Source of the DNA: Pseudomonas sivasensis
GTDB lineage: Bacteria > Pseudomonadota > Gammaproteobacteria > Pseudomonadales > Pseudomonadaceae
DNA: 64,000 nucleotides
Reading direction: 5' to 3'
NCBI RefSeq assembly: GCF_013778505.1
Contig: NZ_JAAOWU010000002.1
Span: 496,001 to 560,000 of the forward strand
How positions within the stretch are numbered: the stretch's first letter is position 1; every line of letters begins with the position of its first letter. The position numbers and the translations under genes are program-made. Below are positions 45,532 to 54,967 of this stretch, in pieces. The notes beneath the pieces are model-generated. The model worked only from the letters and a program-made list of their open reading frames with translations, had not been told where the DNA came from and ran no database searches.

Positions 45532-47817
45532 TTAAAGCGACGAGTATTTCTTGCGCAGACGCTGACGGATCAGCTCGGCGAGGGTGTTCATGACGAAGGT
45601 GAACAGCAGCAGCACCAGCGCCGAGAGGAACAGCACGCGGTAGTGACTGCCGCCCACTTCCGACTCCGGCATTTCCACCGCGACGTTGGCCGCGAGCGTT
45701 CGCAGGCCTTCGAACAGGTTCATCTCCATCACCGGCGTGTTACCGGTGGCCATCAGCACGATCATGGTTTCGCCTACTGCACGGCCCATGCCGATCATCA
45801 GTGCGGAGAAGATGCCCGGGCTGGCGGTCAGGATCACCACGCGCGTCATGGTCTGCCACGGCGTGGCGCCCAGCGCCAGGGAGCCCAGGGTCAGGCCGCG
45901 CGGCACGCTGAATACGGCGTCTTCGGCGATGGAGTAGATGTTCGGAATCACCGCAAAACCCATGGCCAGGCCGACTACCAGGGCGTTGCGCTGGTCGTAG
46001 GTAATGCCTAGGTCGTGGGAGATCCACATACGCATGTCGCCGCCGAAGAACCAGGTTTCCAGGTACGGGCTCATGTACAGCGAGAGCCAGCCCACAAACA
46101 GGATCACCGGGATCAGGATTGCGCTTTCCCAACCATCGGGAACGCGCAGGCGGATGGATTCAGGCAGGCGGCTGAAGACAAACCCGGCCACCAGGATGCC
46201 AATCGGCAACAGCATCAGCAGACTGAAAATCCCCGGCAGATGCCCTTCGACATACGGCGCCAGGAACAGGCCGGCGAAGAAACCGAGGATCACCGTCGGC
46301 ATCGCTTCCATCAATTCGATCACCGGCTTGACCTTGCGGCGCAGGCTCGGGGCCATGAAGTAGGCGGTGTAGATCGCAGCGGCAACGGCCAGCGGTGCGG
46401 CCAGCAGCATGGCGTAGAACGCGGCCTTCAAGGTACCGAAGGTCAGCGGGGCCAGACTCATTTTGGGTTCAAAGTCGGTGTTGGCGGCGGTCGACTGCCA
46501 CACGTATTTAGGCTCGTCGTAGTTTTCGTACCAGACCTTGCTCCACAGCGCGCTCCATGACACTTCCGGGTGCGGGTTGTCGAGCAACAGCGGTTGCAGC
46601 TTGCCGCCGGCTTCGACGATCACGCGGTTGGCCCGTGGTGACAGGCCGAACACGCCCTGGCCATCGACCACTGGGTCCACCAGCAGGGTGCGGTGGGCGG
46701 TGCTATGGAACACGCCGAACTTGCCGGAAGCGTCCAGGGCAGTGAAGCCTTTGCGGCGCTCTTCGGCGGTGATTTCGACGATAGGCGCAGTGCCCATCTG
46801 GAAGGTGCGGATCTGCTTGAAGCGCTGTTCGCCATCCGGGTCGCGGGCCATGAACCACTGGGCCAGGCCGCCTTTGGAGTTACCGATGATCAGCGAGATA
46901 CCGCCCACCAGTTGGGTGCTGGCCGTGATTTCAGCGTTGCCGTCTTCCAACAATTTGTAGCGACCGTTGAGGCTCTTGTCGCGCAGGCTGAACACATCCG
47001 CCAGGGCACGGCCGTTGATCACATACAGCCATTGCTGGCGCGGGTCGATGAAGATCGCCTTCACCGGCTCGGTCATTTGCGGCAGCTCGACACGCTTCTG
47101 CTCACTGGTGACTTCGCCAGTCATCATGTTTTCTTCGCGGCTCAGGGTCAGCACGTTCAAGTGCGAACCGGCCGAGCCTGCGATCACCAACGAGCTATCA
47201 GTGGCGTTGAGGGCGACATGCTCCAGCGGGCGGCCGGCGTCATCCAGCACGATCGGCGTTTCACCGTAAGGGTATTCAATCGCCGGGGTGATGGTTTTCT
47301 TGCCGTCCGGGTAAGAAACCTTATAGGTGTGGCGAAACACCAGGGACTGGCCATTGGACAAACCGAGGATCACCAGCGGGCTGCCCGGCTGATCTTCACC
47401 AATAGAAGCAACGCTGGTGCCGGCTGGAAGCGGCAGGTCGACGCGCTTGAGTTCAGCACCGGTCTCGACTTCAAAGAACAGCGCCTGGCCCTTGTCGGAA
47501 ACCCGCATGGCGACTTGGTTCTGTTCTTCGAGGGAGATCATCAGCGGCTTGCCGGCGTCCTGAATCCAGGCCGGGGTCAGCGCGTCTTCCTTGGTCAACG
47601 AGGCGCCCTGAAACAATGGCGCGACGACGTAGGCAAGGAAGAAGAAGATCAGGGTGATAGCGCCAAGGACAGCGAGGCCGCCCACCAGCACGTACCAACG
47701 GGTCAGGCGATCTTTAAGCGCGCGAATGCGGCGCTTGCGTTGCAGCTCAGGCGTATTGAAATCAATGCGCTTGGGAGGAGAAGTCGTCGTCATGGTGGAA
47801 TTGGCCAGATCATTCAT
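45532..47817 (-). CDS. pstC: Phosphate ABC transporter permease PstC, long form with beta-rich periplasmic domain
   Basis: PstC is the second permease of the phosphate transporter. The 761-residue protein is about twice the size of E. coli PstC. The first membrane segment (about 40-62) is followed by a periplasmic domain of about 370 residues with repeated WD/propeller-like segments (PLVILGLSNGQSLVFRH, SSLVIAGSAGSHLNVLTL, QWLYVINGRALADVFSL). The permease domain (about 450-755) has the EAA-type loop PRGLTLGSLALGATPWQTM. I use the ATG at 47817, with AGGG 7 bases upstream; a GTG two codons earlier is possible. A perfect Pho box lies just upstream. Confidence 0.93.
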   Translation of the reverse strand: MNDLANSTMTTTSPPKRIDFNTPELQRKRRIRALKDRLTRWYVLVGGLAVLGAITLIFFFLAYVVAPLFQGASLTKEDALTPAWIQDAGKPLMISLEEQNQVAMRVSDKGQALFFEVETGAELKRVDLPLPAGTSVASIGEDQPGSPLVILGLSNGQSLVFRHTYKVSYPDGKKTITPAIEYPYGETPIVLDDAGRPLEHVALNATDSSLVIAGSAGSHLNVLTLSREENMMTGEVTSEQKRVELPQMTEPVKAIFIDPRQQWLYVINGRALADVFSLRDKSLNGRYKLLEDGNAEITASTQLVGGISLIIGNSKGGLAQWFMARDPDGEQRFKQIRTFQMGTAPIVEITAEERRKGFTALDASGKFGVFHSTAHRTLLVDPVVDGQGVFGLSPRANRVIVEAGGKLQPLLLDNPHPEVSWSALWSKVWYENYDEPKYVWQSTAANTDFEPKMSLAPLTFGTLKAAFYAMLLAAPLAVAAAIYTAYFMAPSLRRKVKPVIELMEAMPTVILGFFAGLFLAPYVEGHLPGIFSLLMLLPIGILVAGFVFSRLPESIRLRVPDGWESAILIPVILFVGWLSLYMSPYLETWFFGGDMRMWISHDLGITYDQRNALVVGLAMGFAVIPNIYSIAEDAVFSVPRGLTLGSLALGATPWQTMTRVVILTASPGIFSALMIGMGRAVGETMIVLMATGNTPVMEMNLFEGLRTLAANVAVEMPESEVGGSHYRVLFLSALVLLLFTFVMNTLAELIRQRLRKKYSSL

Positions 47818-47839
47818 GCGCACACCCTAGCGATCCTGT

Positions 47840-47857
47840 ATGACAGAAAGATGACAG
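47840..47857 (-). promoter_or_regulatory. Perfect Pho box upstream of pstC
   Basis: Read on the minus strand, CTGTCATCTTTCTGTCAT has two identical CTGTCAT half-sites with a 4-base spacer. It lies 23 bp before the pstC start in the 132-bp gap after pstS, so pstC-A-B-phoU can be switched on by PhoB independently of pstS. Confidence 0.9.
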
Positions 47858-47949
47858 TGCAGTGACGCAACAAATCCGCCGCGAAGCATAGCTGGCAGCG
47901 GACTAGAAAATTCGGATGCGAGGCCGGTGAGCCGGCCCCGCGGAGGCAA

Positions 47950-48936
47950 TCAGTTGCCTTCTTTCAAACCCAGGTCAGCCAGGGCCTTGGCGGCAACTTT
48001 GGCTGGCAGTGGGATGTAGCCGTCTTTCACTACAACTTCCTGGCCTTGCTTCGACAGCACAAGCTTCACGAACTCAGCTTCCAGCGGAGCCAGAGGCTTG
48101 TTCGGGGCTTTGTTGACGTAAACGTAGAGGAAACGCGACAGCGGGTATTTGCCGTTCAGGGCGTTTTCTTCGGTGTCTTCGATGAAGTCAGTGCTGCCTT
48201 TCTTGGCCAGGGCCACGGTCTTCACGCTGGCGGTCTTGTAGCCGATGCCCGAGTAACCGATGCCGTTCAGCGAGGAGCTGATCGACTGCACGACCGACGC
48301 CGAGCCAGGTTGTTCGTTCACGTTAGGCTTGTAGTCACCTTTGCACAGGGCCTCTTCCTTGAAGTAGCCGTAGGTGCCGGATACCGAGTTACGACCGAAC
48401 AGCTGTACTGGCTTGTTGGCCAGGTCGCCGGTCACACCCAGGTCGCCCCAGGTTTTCACGTCGGCTTTGCCACCGCACAGGCGAGTCGAGGAGAAGATCG
48501 CGTCGACTTGCTCCATGGTCAGGTGCTGGATCGGGTTGTCCTTGTGCACGAACACGGCCAGGGCATCCACGGCAACCGGGATAGCGGTTGGCTTGTAGCC
48601 GTACTTCTGCTCGAAGGCAGCCAGTTCGGTGTCCTTCATCTTGCGGCTCATCGGGCCCAGGTTGGAGGTGCCTTCAGTCAGCGCAGGTGGTGCGGTAGCG
48701 GAGCCGGCAGCTTGAATCTGGATGTTGACGTTCGGGTATTCCTTTTTGTAACCCTCGGCCCACAGGGTCATCAGGTTAGCCAGGGTATCGGAACCGACGC
48801 TGGACAAGTTGCCCGACACACCAGTGGTCTTAACGTAAGCCGGGATTGCCGGATCAACACCTGCGGCCACCGCGTTGGCGGTCGCAACGCCAGCAGCGAC
48901 AAAAGTCATTGCCGCCATCAAACGTTTCAGTTTCAT
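47950..48936 (-). CDS. pstS: Phosphate-binding periplasmic protein PstS
   Basis: PstS captures phosphate in the periplasm and hands it to PstCAB. The 328-residue protein has a Sec signal peptide ([25 protein letters not shown], cleavage near ANA or VAA) and the phosphate-binding loops [15 protein letters not shown] (about 42-56), SRKMKDTE and [15 protein letters not shown] (about 170-184). [16 protein letters not shown] is typical of the PstS/DING-related branch of Pseudomonas. It has its own Pho box upstream and is followed by a gap with the pstC Pho box. Confidence 0.95.
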   Translation of the reverse strand: MKLKRLMAAMTFVAAGVATANAVAAGVDPAIPAYVKTTGVSGNLSSVGSDTLANLMTLWAEGYKKEYPNVNIQIQAAGSATAPPALTEGTSNLGPMSRKMKDTELAAFEQKYGYKPTAIPVAVDALAVFVHKDNPIQHLTMEQVDAIFSSTRLCGGKADVKTWGDLGVTGDLANKPVQLFGRNSVSGTYGYFKEEALCKGDYKPNVNEQPGSASVVQSISSSLNGIGYSGIGYKTASVKTVALAKKGSTDFIEDTEENALNGKYPLSRFLYVYVNKAPNKPLAPLEAEFVKLVLSKQGQEVVVKDGYIPLPAKVAAKALADLGLKEGN

Positions 48937-49003
48937 GCCTTGCTCCTAGCAGATAGGGATAGTTGGATCGGGGCCAAGTATCGAGAGGCCGTGTGAACAC
49001 TCT

Positions 49004-49021
49004 ATGTCTGAAATATGACAA
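49004..49021 (-). promoter_or_regulatory. Pho box upstream of pstS
   Basis: On the minus strand TTGTCATATTTCAGACAT has a good first half-site (TTGTCAT), 4-base spacer, and a second half (CAGACAT) with two mismatches. It lies 68 bp before pstS, inside a 258-bp gap. Confidence 0.75.
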
Positions 49022-49145
49022 TTGGATGAAAGGCCAGCATTGGGAGATCAAGCAGGTCAGGAAGGTATGGCGCGGAGAAACGGGGGTAATGCGCAGGTAA
49101 CGGGGTAAATCAGCTACACACTGCAATCAATGAACGGACACCTGC

Positions 49146-49179
49146 CCCGTGGCGAGGGAGCTTGCCCTCTCGCCACGGG
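49146..49179. repeat. Single REP-type hairpin after the MFS gene
   Basis: CCGTGGCGAGGGAGCTTGCC and its complement CTCGCCACGG form one imperfect hairpin with a GCTTGC loop. It differs from the REPIN arms and resembles another REP class of P. fluorescens. It may end the MFS transcript. Confidence 0.65.
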
Positions 49180-49194
49180 TGGATCGGGCTGCTT

Positions 49195-50484
49195 TTAGCG
49201 GCCACGCTTCCACAGATACCCACCTACCACCATCCCCATGACACACAGCGCGGCCACGTAGTAAGCCGGGCCCATCGGGCTTTCCTTCATCAGCAGGGAC
49301 ACCGCCAGCGGCGTGAGGCCACCAAACACGGCGTAGGCCACGTTGTAGGAAAACGATAAGCCGCTGAAGCGCACCACTGGCGGGAAGGCTTTCACCATCA
49401 CGTACGGCACCACGCCAATGGTGCCGACGAACAGGCCGGTCAAGGCGTACAGCGGGAACAGCCAGTCCGGGTGAGTCAGCAGGCTGTGGTAGAGCGTCCA
49501 AGAGGTCGCCAGCAGCAGCGCGCAACCACTGATCAGCACGCGGCCGGCACCAAAGCGATCGGCCAGGGCGCCGGAGGCGATGCAACCCAGGCTCAAGGTC
49601 ACGATGGCCAGGCTGTTGGCTTGCAGCGCAACGGTCGGGCTGAAATGGTAGATGGTTTGCAGCACGGTCGGAGTCATCAGGATCACCACCACCACGCCGG
49701 CCGACAGCAGCCAGGTCAGCAGCATCGACAGTACGATCGCGCCACGGTGGTCGCGCAGTACCGCGCGCAATGGCAACTCGGCGGCCAGGGTTTTGCGTTG
49801 CTGCATCTCGGCGAAGATCGGCGTTTCATGCAGCCAGCGACGCAGGTACACCGACAGCAGGCCAAACACGCCGCCAAGCAGGAACGGGATACGCCAGGCG
49901 TAATCCGAGACCTGCTCAGGGCTATAAATAGTGTTGATCGCGGTAGCCACCAGCGAACCCAGCAGAATGCCGGCGGTGAGGCCGCTGGTCAGGGTGCCGC
50001 AGGCGTAGCCGATGTGGCGTGGCGGAACGTGTTCGGAGACGAACACCCATGCGCCTGGCACTTCACCGCCAATCGCCGCGCCCTGGATGACGCGCATCAG
50101 CAGCAGCAGGATCGGCGCCCACAGGCCGATCTGCGCGTAGGTTGGCAGCAGGCCCATGATCAGGGTCGGTACGGCCATCATGAAGATGCTCAGGGTGAAC
50201 ATTTTCTTGCGACCCAGCAGGTCGCCGAAGTGCGCCATGATGATGCCGCCCAGCGGGCGGGCCAGGTAACCGGCGGCGAAGATGCCGAAGGTCTGCATCA
50301 TTCGCAGCCATTCGGGCATATCGGCAGGGAAGAACAGCTTTCCGACCACAGTGGCGAAAAACACGAAAATGATGAAATCATAAAATTCCAGCGCCCCGCC
50401 CAAGGCAGACAGCGACAGGGTTTTGTAGTCGTTGCGGGTCAGCGGGCGCGAAGGTTGCGCACTGCTTGCGGGCACGGAGGACAT
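49195..50484 (-). CDS. MFS transporter, metabolite:H+ symporter (MHS) type
   Basis: The 429-residue protein has about 12 membrane segments and typical MHS features: the start LGGALEFYDFIIFVFFATVVGKLFFP and the loop 2-3 motif GGIIMAHFGDLLGRKKMF (G-x(3)-D-x-x-GR-x-R/K), plus PGAWVFVSEHVP and RWLHETPIFAEM. The substrate cannot be read; relatives move citrate, proline/betaine or other organic acids. I use the ATG at 50484 just ahead of the conserved part; a longer in-frame start at 50562 adds 26 residues without support. Confidence 0.85.
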   Translation of the reverse strand: MSSVPASSAQPSRPLTRNDYKTLSLSALGGALEFYDFIIFVFFATVVGKLFFPADMPEWLRMMQTFGIFAAGYLARPLGGIIMAHFGDLLGRKKMFTLSIFMMAVPTLIMGLLPTYAQIGLWAPILLLLMRVIQGAAIGGEVPGAWVFVSEHVPPRHIGYACGTLTSGLTAGILLGSLVATAINTIYSPEQVSDYAWRIPFLLGGVFGLLSVYLRRWLHETPIFAEMQQRKTLAAELPLRAVLRDHRGAIVLSMLLTWLLSAGVVVVILMTPTVLQTIYHFSPTVALQANSLAIVTLSLGCIASGALADRFGAGRVLISGCALLLATSWTLYHSLLTHPDWLFPLYALTGLFVGTIGVVPYVMVKAFPPVVRFSGLSFSYNVAYAVFGGLTPLAVSLLMKESPMGPAYYVAALCVMGMVVGGYLWKRGR

Positions 50485-50893
50485 GGCAAGGCTTCTCTTA
50501 TAGTAATCATCGTAATAAGGACGGCACGCCCGGGACTTGCGGCGGGTCTGGCAAGATAGCAAATCGCTTGTAAAAGCACAGCGCCAGGAGAACAGTTGTG
50601 CACAAAAGCCGCGATACAGCGTCTATTTACCGACCAAATGAACGCCGGGAGGTCGTCGTGGCGCCAGGGTCTCGATATACTCGGCCCTTGCGAGCGCAAG
50701 ACCCGCAGCCTTGAGGGGCTGCTGTGCCAAAACGTCGTTGGGTGCCATCCAGCCGATTTGGCAGAGTTTCCCTTTAGTACGCCTTACGAGAAACGTATCG
50801 AACGGAGTATGTTTGTGCTGAAACGTTTTTCTAACAGTCGGCTATCCACCCTGCTCCACCTATAAAAGCGTCACGGGTCAGAGGCCCCACGGC
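50485..50893. other. Intergenic region between MFS and thioesterase genes
   Basis: The 409-bp divergent gap holds both promoters. TATACT at 50676-50681 could be a -10 box for the rightward gene, but the -35 is poor. An 89-codon frame here (50596-50865) has no family features and weak coding signs, so I do not call it. Confidence 0.4.
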
Positions 50894-51298
50894 ATGATCG
50901 AACTCGAACAAGAAGATCCTATCCCGCAAGGCGATCTCGCCCTGCAAATCACCGCGCTCCCGCGTGAAACCAATGGCTTTGGCGATATCTTCGGCGGCTG
51001 GCTGGTCGCGCAGATGGACTTGGCCGGTACAGCGATGGCCAGCAAGGTTGCGGGCGGTCGCGTGGCTACCGTGGCGATTGATCGCATGGCGTTCCTGGTG
51101 CCGGTGGCCGTGGGCGCGCAGTTGTCCTTCTATACCCAGGCCCTGGAAATCGGCCGCAGCTCGATCCAGATGATGGTCGAAGTGTGGAGCGACGACCCAC
51201 TGTCCAGTGAATGGCGCAAGGTGACCGAGGCGGTGTTTGTATTCGTCGCTATCGATGGCAGCGGCCGCACGCGCTCAGTGCCGTCGCGCGCGCGTTAA
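50894..51298 (+). CDS. Acyl-CoA thioesterase (hotdog fold, YciA-like)
   Basis: Enzymes of this family hydrolyse acyl-CoA to free acid and CoA. The 134-residue protein has the hotdog pattern: TNGFGDIFGGWLVAQMDLAGTAMASKVAGGRVAT in parts (FGDIFGGWL near 30-38 and the catalytic-type Asp in QMDLAG), AIDRMAFLVPVAVG and VFVFVAIDGSGRTRSV. Length and lack of a tandem hotdog fit YciA-like enzymes. The ATG at 50894 follows ATAAAAGCG..GAGGCC. Its substrate chain length cannot be read. Confidence 0.88.
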   Translation: MIELEQEDPIPQGDLALQITALPRETNGFGDIFGGWLVAQMDLAGTAMASKVAGGRVATVAIDRMAFLVPVAVGAQLSFYTQALEIGRSSIQMMVEVWSDDPLSSEWRKVTEAVFVFVAIDGSGRTRSVPSRAR

Positions 51299-51355
51299 AC
51301 CTCGCCGGGTTTTGACGGTCAATTGCCCCATTGCCTGCCATTGAGAGTGCTGTGT

Positions 51356-52255
51356 ATGCCTACGCCCCACGTTGAAACCGTGAAAATCGACGAGCTGGAC
51401 TGCTGGCGTATCCGCCACAACGGCGCTGAACTGATGATTGCCCAGCAGGGCGCGCATATCTTCAGTTACGGGCGTGAGGGCGAGCAGCCGCTGATCTGGC
51501 CGAACCCTGAAGCGGTATTCAAGCAAGGCAAAGGCATCCGCACTGGCGTACCGGTGTGCTGGCCATGGTTCGGGGTGTTCGACCGCAACCCGCAGAGCGT
51601 GAAGGCGATGCGCCAAAGTGATCAACCTGCGGGCGCTCACGGTTTCGTGCGTACCGCGACCTGGGCATTGGCCGGGACAACACTTGAAGGTGAAACGCTG
51701 CGGGTGGACCTGGAACTACCTGTTCCTGCAGGCGGCTTTCCCGGCTGGCCCCATCAGGTCGACCTGACCTTGAGTCTGCTGCTAAACGATCAACTGCACA
51801 TCCGCCTGACCAGCCATAACCGTGGCACCGACACCGTAACCCTGAGCCAGGCGCTGCACACCTACTTCGCCGTGAGCGATGTGCGCAACGTGCAGGTCGA
51901 CGGCCTGGAAGGCTCGGCGTACATCGATACCGCCGATGGCTGGAGCGAGAAGAAGCAATCCGGCCTGCTGCACTTCAGTGCCGAAACCGACCGCATTTAC
52001 CTCGATACGCCCGCGCAGTTGAGCATTGTCGACAGAGACTGGCAGCGCCAAATCCAACTCACCAGTGAAGGCTCGAAATCGACCGTGATCTGGAACCCCT
52101 GGACCGAACGCGCCAAGGCCTTCGACGACATGGCCGACGATGGCTGGCAGGGCATGCTGTGCATCGAGACGGCGAATGTGCTGGATGATGTGGTGAGCTT
52201 GGCCCCAGGTGAAAGCCACACACTGGGCGTGAGCATCACCTCTATCGCCCTGTAA
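51356..52255 (+). CDS. yeaD: D-hexose-6-phosphate mutarotase (aldose epimerase family)
   Basis: The enzyme interconverts the anomers of hexose 6-phosphates. The 299-residue beta-sandwich protein has the motifs RTGVPVCWPWFG (about 63-74) and HGFVRTATW (about 95-103) of the YeaD branch, with His and the later LHTYFAVSDV (about 162-171) and WTERAKAFDDM (about 253-263) for phosphate and catalysis. I use the ATG at 51356, since it starts close to the conserved part; a frame start at 51323 adds 11 residues. It lies 57 bp after the thioesterase gene and is followed by a REPIN. Confidence 0.9.
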   Translation: MPTPHVETVKIDELDCWRIRHNGAELMIAQQGAHIFSYGREGEQPLIWPNPEAVFKQGKGIRTGVPVCWPWFGVFDRNPQSVKAMRQSDQPAGAHGFVRTATWALAGTTLEGETLRVDLELPVPAGGFPGWPHQVDLTLSLLLNDQLHIRLTSHNRGTDTVTLSQALHTYFAVSDVRNVQVDGLEGSAYIDTADGWSEKKQSGLLHFSAETDRIYLDTPAQLSIVDRDWQRQIQLTSEGSKSTVIWNPWTERAKAFDDMADDGWQGMLCIETANVLDDVVSLAPGESHTLGVSITSIAL

Positions 52256-52269
52256 ACCCAATCGAAAAT

Positions 52270-52356
52270 GTGGGAGGGGGCTTGCTCCCGATAGCAGAGT
52301 GTCAGTCAGCAGATTTATTGCTGATAGACCGCTATCGGGAGCAAGCCACCTCCCAC
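52270..52356. repeat. REPIN-type palindrome between yeaD and the DUF3299 gene
   Basis: Arms GTGGGAGGGGGCTTGCTCC and GGAGCAAGCCACCTCC(CAC) flank a variable centre that contains its own short dyad (AGCAGATTTATTGCTG). The two flanking genes are convergent. Confidence 0.9.
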
Positions 52357-52374
52357 ATTGTTAAGCGCCGGATT

Positions 52375-52911
52375 TTAGAGATCTGACTCCTTCACCACCC
52401 GCACCTTGCCCGCATCCAGCGCATACGCCGCATCCGCCAGGTCGTTATTCACCTTCTCTACCTTCAACGTACCCGTAACCCAAAGCGGCGTGTAGATATC
52501 ATCCAGCTTCAACCCTTTGGGATAACGCACCAGCACCAGCTGGTTAGGCGGCGGTGGTGGGACGTGAATGCACGCGCCCGGATACGGCACCAGGAAGAAC
52601 AACGTACTGCGGCCCTTGGCATCGGTTTCCAACGGCACCGGGTAGCCGCCGATGCGGATGTCCTTGCCGTTCATCGCAGCCACGGTCTTGGTGGAATACA
52701 TCACCGCCGGCAAGCCTTTGCTCTGCTTGAGGCCGCCCTTATCGGTAAAGGTGCCTTGGGCTTCCGGGGAGTTGTGATCGATCTCGGGCATGGCTTCGAG
52801 AGCCTTTTGGTCCGACAGCGGCATCAGGTCGAGCCAGTCGGTTTCCGGCAATTCGCCGGCGTGCGCCAGGCCAGAGCCCAGCAGGAGGAGAGTCAACAGA
52901 AGACGGCGCAT
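52375..52911 (-). CDS. Exported DUF3299 protein
   Basis: The family has no settled function. The 178-residue protein begins with a short Sec signal peptide (MRRLLLTLLLLGSGLAHA, cleavage after AHA). The mature part shows the family blocks DWLDLMP, IRIGGYPVPLE and FFLVPYPGACIHVPPPPPNQLV, where the Cys-containing YPGACIHVPPPPPNQ is diagnostic. A role in metal or redox handling in the periplasm is only a guess. The ATG at 52911 puts the signal peptide first; an in-frame start at 52932 adds 7 residues. Confidence 0.85.
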   Translation of the reverse strand: MRRLLLTLLLLGSGLAHAGELPETDWLDLMPLSDQKALEAMPEIDHNSPEAQGTFTDKGGLKQSKGLPAVMYSTKTVAAMNGKDIRIGGYPVPLETDAKGRSTLFFLVPYPGACIHVPPPPPNQLVLVRYPKGLKLDDIYTPLWVTGTLKVEKVNNDLADAAYALDAGKVRVVKESDL

Positions 52912-52988
52912 GGAGAGGCTCGGCAAGTACAAGTGCCGAGCATTCTAGCCCTCTGCGCCTGCGCAGCGCAGAGGACTTTGTCGGCTGA

Positions 52989-53234
52989 TTACTTCTTTTT
53001 GATCAGGCCGTAGATCACCAGCAGCACAATGGCACCGACCAACGCACCGAGGAAGCCTGCACCTTGGCCAGCCTGGTAGATACCCAGTGCCTGACCACCG
53101 TAGGTCGCGGCCAGGGAGCCGGCGATACCCAGCAGGATAGTCATGATCCAGCCCATGCTGTCGTCGCCGGGCTTGAGGAAACGCGCCAGCAGGCCGACGA
53201 TAAAGCCGATAAAGATGGTTCCGATGATGCCCAT
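52989..53234 (-). CDS. GlsB/YeaQ/YmgE-family small membrane protein
   Basis: Stress-linked integral membrane protein of unknown function (transglycosylase-associated family). The 81-residue product has three membrane segments with glycine-rich start GIIGTIFIGFIVGLLARF, the PGDDSMGWIMTILLGIAGSLAATYGG region and the C-terminal GFLGALVGAIVLLVIYGLIKKK. This matches the family throughout. The ATG at 53234 has AGAGGGA 7 bases upstream. It stands alone between the DUF3299 gene and purK. Confidence 0.92.
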   Translation of the reverse strand: MGIIGTIFIGFIVGLLARFLKPGDDSMGWIMTILLGIAGSLAATYGGQALGIYQAGQGAGFLGALVGAIVLLVIYGLIKKK

Positions 53235-53304
53235 GGCATTTCCCTCTGATTGAATGTGAGTCATGCCAAAGCCTAGTCAGGCTTTGCCATCCTGCAATCA
53301 GAGA

Positions 53305-53333
53305 GACGGCGGCAACCAATGGTTCCCGCCGTC
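53305..53333 (-). terminator. Candidate terminator after purK
   Basis: GACGGCGG(C) and CCCGCCGTC pair around a short loop; on the minus strand TCTCTCTGATTG follows. It lies 8 bp after the purK stop. Stem is good, T-run is weak. Confidence 0.55.
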
Positions 53334-53340
53334 ACCAGGC

Positions 53341-54426
53341 TTATTGCTCAGCGATCAGCGCTTCAACCTTGAGGATCTGCGCTTGCAGCGTCGCACGGTC
53401 CTTGCAGCGCAGGTTGGCGTGGCCGACCTTGCGCCCGGCCTTGAAGGCCTTGCCGTAGTGATGCAGGTGGCAGTCATCGATGGCGATGACTTTTTCCACC
53501 GGCGGCACAACGCCAATGAAGTTGAGCATGGCGCTCTCGCCGACCTTGGCCGTGGAGCCCAGTGGCAAGCCCGCCACCGCCCGCAGGTGGTTTTCGAACT
53601 GGCTGCACTCGGCGCCTTCGGTGGTCCAATGCCCGGAGTTGTGCACGCGAGGGGCGATTTCGTTGGCTTTGAGGCCGCCGTCGACTTCAAAGAACTCGAA
53701 CGCCATCACGCCGACATAATCCAGCTGCTTGAGCACACGGCTGGAATAGTCTTCGGCCAGGGCCTGCAACGGGTGGTCGGTGCTGGCCACGGACAGCTTG
53801 AGGATGCCGCTGTCGTGGGTGTTGTGCACCAACGGATAGAAGCGGGTCTCACCATCACGGGCACGCACGGCGATCAGCGAGACTTCACCGGTGAACGGCA
53901 CGAAGCCTTCCAGCAGGCAGGCGACGCTGCCCAGCTCGGCGAAGGTACCCACCACATCATCTGCAGTGCGCAGGACTTTCTGGCCCTTGCCGTCGTAACC
54001 CAGAGTGCGGGTTTTCAGCACGGCTGGCAGGCCGATGCTGGCGACGGCGGCGTCCAGGTCCGCCTGCGATTGGATATCGGCGAAGGCTGGAGTCGAAATC
54101 CCCAGGTCCTTGAACATGCTCTTTTCGAACCAACGATCGCGAGCGATGCGCAGGGCTTCGGCGCTCGGGTACACCGGCACGAACTGGGACAGGAAGGCCA
54201 CGGTTTCAGCCGGGACGCTTTCGAACTCGAACGTCACCAGGTCGACTTCATCGGCCAGTTGGCGCAGGTGGTCCGGGTCGCTGTAGTCAGCGCGCAGGTG
54301 TTCACCCAAGGCCGCCGCACAGGCGTCCGGCGCAGGGTCCAGGAAAGCGAAGTTCATCCCCAGCGGGGTGCCCGCCAAGGCCAGCATACGGCCCAGTTGG
54401 CCGCCACCGATTACACCGATTTTCAT
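53341..54426 (-). CDS. purK: 5-(carboxyamino)imidazole ribonucleotide synthase PurK
   Basis: PurK uses ATP and bicarbonate to carboxylate AIR on the way to purines. The 361-residue ATP-grasp protein has MKIGVIGGGQLGRMLALAG (1-19), the ATP-binding VLKTRTLGYDGKGQ (about 143-156), and the catalytic part EIAPRVHNSGHWTTEGA (about 268-284) with the Asn-Ser-Gly-His-Trp-T motif that marks PurK. I use the ATG at 54426 since it directly begins the conserved MKIGVIGGG. It lies 11 bp after purE in the same operon. Confidence 0.96.
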   Translation of the reverse strand: MKIGVIGGGQLGRMLALAGTPLGMNFAFLDPAPDACAAALGEHLRADYSDPDHLRQLADEVDLVTFEFESVPAETVAFLSQFVPVYPSAEALRIARDRWFEKSMFKDLGISTPAFADIQSQADLDAAVASIGLPAVLKTRTLGYDGKGQKVLRTADDVVGTFAELGSVACLLEGFVPFTGEVSLIAVRARDGETRFYPLVHNTHDSGILKLSVASTDHPLQALAEDYSSRVLKQLDYVGVMAFEFFEVDGGLKANEIAPRVHNSGHWTTEGAECSQFENHLRAVAGLPLGSTAKVGESAMLNFIGVVPPVEKVIAIDDCHLHHYGKAFKAGRKVGHANLRCKDRATLQAQILKVEALIAEQ

Positions 54427-54437
54427 CGTCAACAACC

Positions 54438-54929
54438 TCAGGCGATACGTGGGTCTGGATTGTCCAGCACGCTGTCTGTCTGCTCAGCACGGAATTTTTT
54501 CAGCACCGCGTGGAACTGCGGGTGCTTGGCGCCCAGGATACTGGCGGACAGTAGGGCTGCGTTGATCGCGCCGGCCTTGCCGATTGCCAGGGTGGCCACC
54601 GGGATACCCGCCGGCATCTGCACGATGGACAACAGCGAATCGACGCCCGAGAGCATTGCCGACTGCACCGGTACGCCAAGCACTGGCAGGTGAGTCTTGG
54701 CTGCACACATGCCCGGCAGGTGCGCTGCGCCGCCGGCACCGGCGATGATCACCTCGATGCCACGGGATTCTGCTTCATCGGCATACTGGAACAGCAAATC
54801 CGGGGTGCGGTGGGCAGAGACCACTTTCACTTCATACGGAATGCCGAGTTTTTCCAGCATATCGGCGGTGTGGCTAAGGGTGGACCAATCGGACTTGGAG
54901 CCCATGATCACGCCAACCAATGCACTCAT
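54438..54929 (-). CDS. purE: N5-carboxyaminoimidazole ribonucleotide mutase PurE
   Basis: PurE converts N5-CAIR made by PurK to CAIR. The 163-residue protein has the family start [13 protein letters not shown] (about 7-19), [12 protein letters not shown] with the catalytic His near residue 48, [25 protein letters not shown] (in parts AGGAAHLPG and PVLGVPV), and [25 protein letters not shown] precedes the ATG by about 9 bases. A terminator-like hairpin lies 39 bp upstream of its start. Confidence 0.97.
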   Translation of the reverse strand: MSALVGVIMGSKSDWSTLSHTADMLEKLGIPYEVKVVSAHRTPDLLFQYADEAESRGIEVIIAGAGGAAHLPGMCAAKTHLPVLGVPVQSAMLSGVDSLLSIVQMPAGIPVATLAIGKAGAINAALLSASILGAKHPQFHAVLKKFRAEQTDSVLDNPDPRIA

Positions 54930-54967
54930 CGTCGTGCCTCTTCTCTCTGGGCGCCCGCAGGCGCGTC

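Noticed and set aside
50596..50865. An 89-codon frame before the thioesterase gene
   Set aside because: No family features; it covers the expected promoter region.
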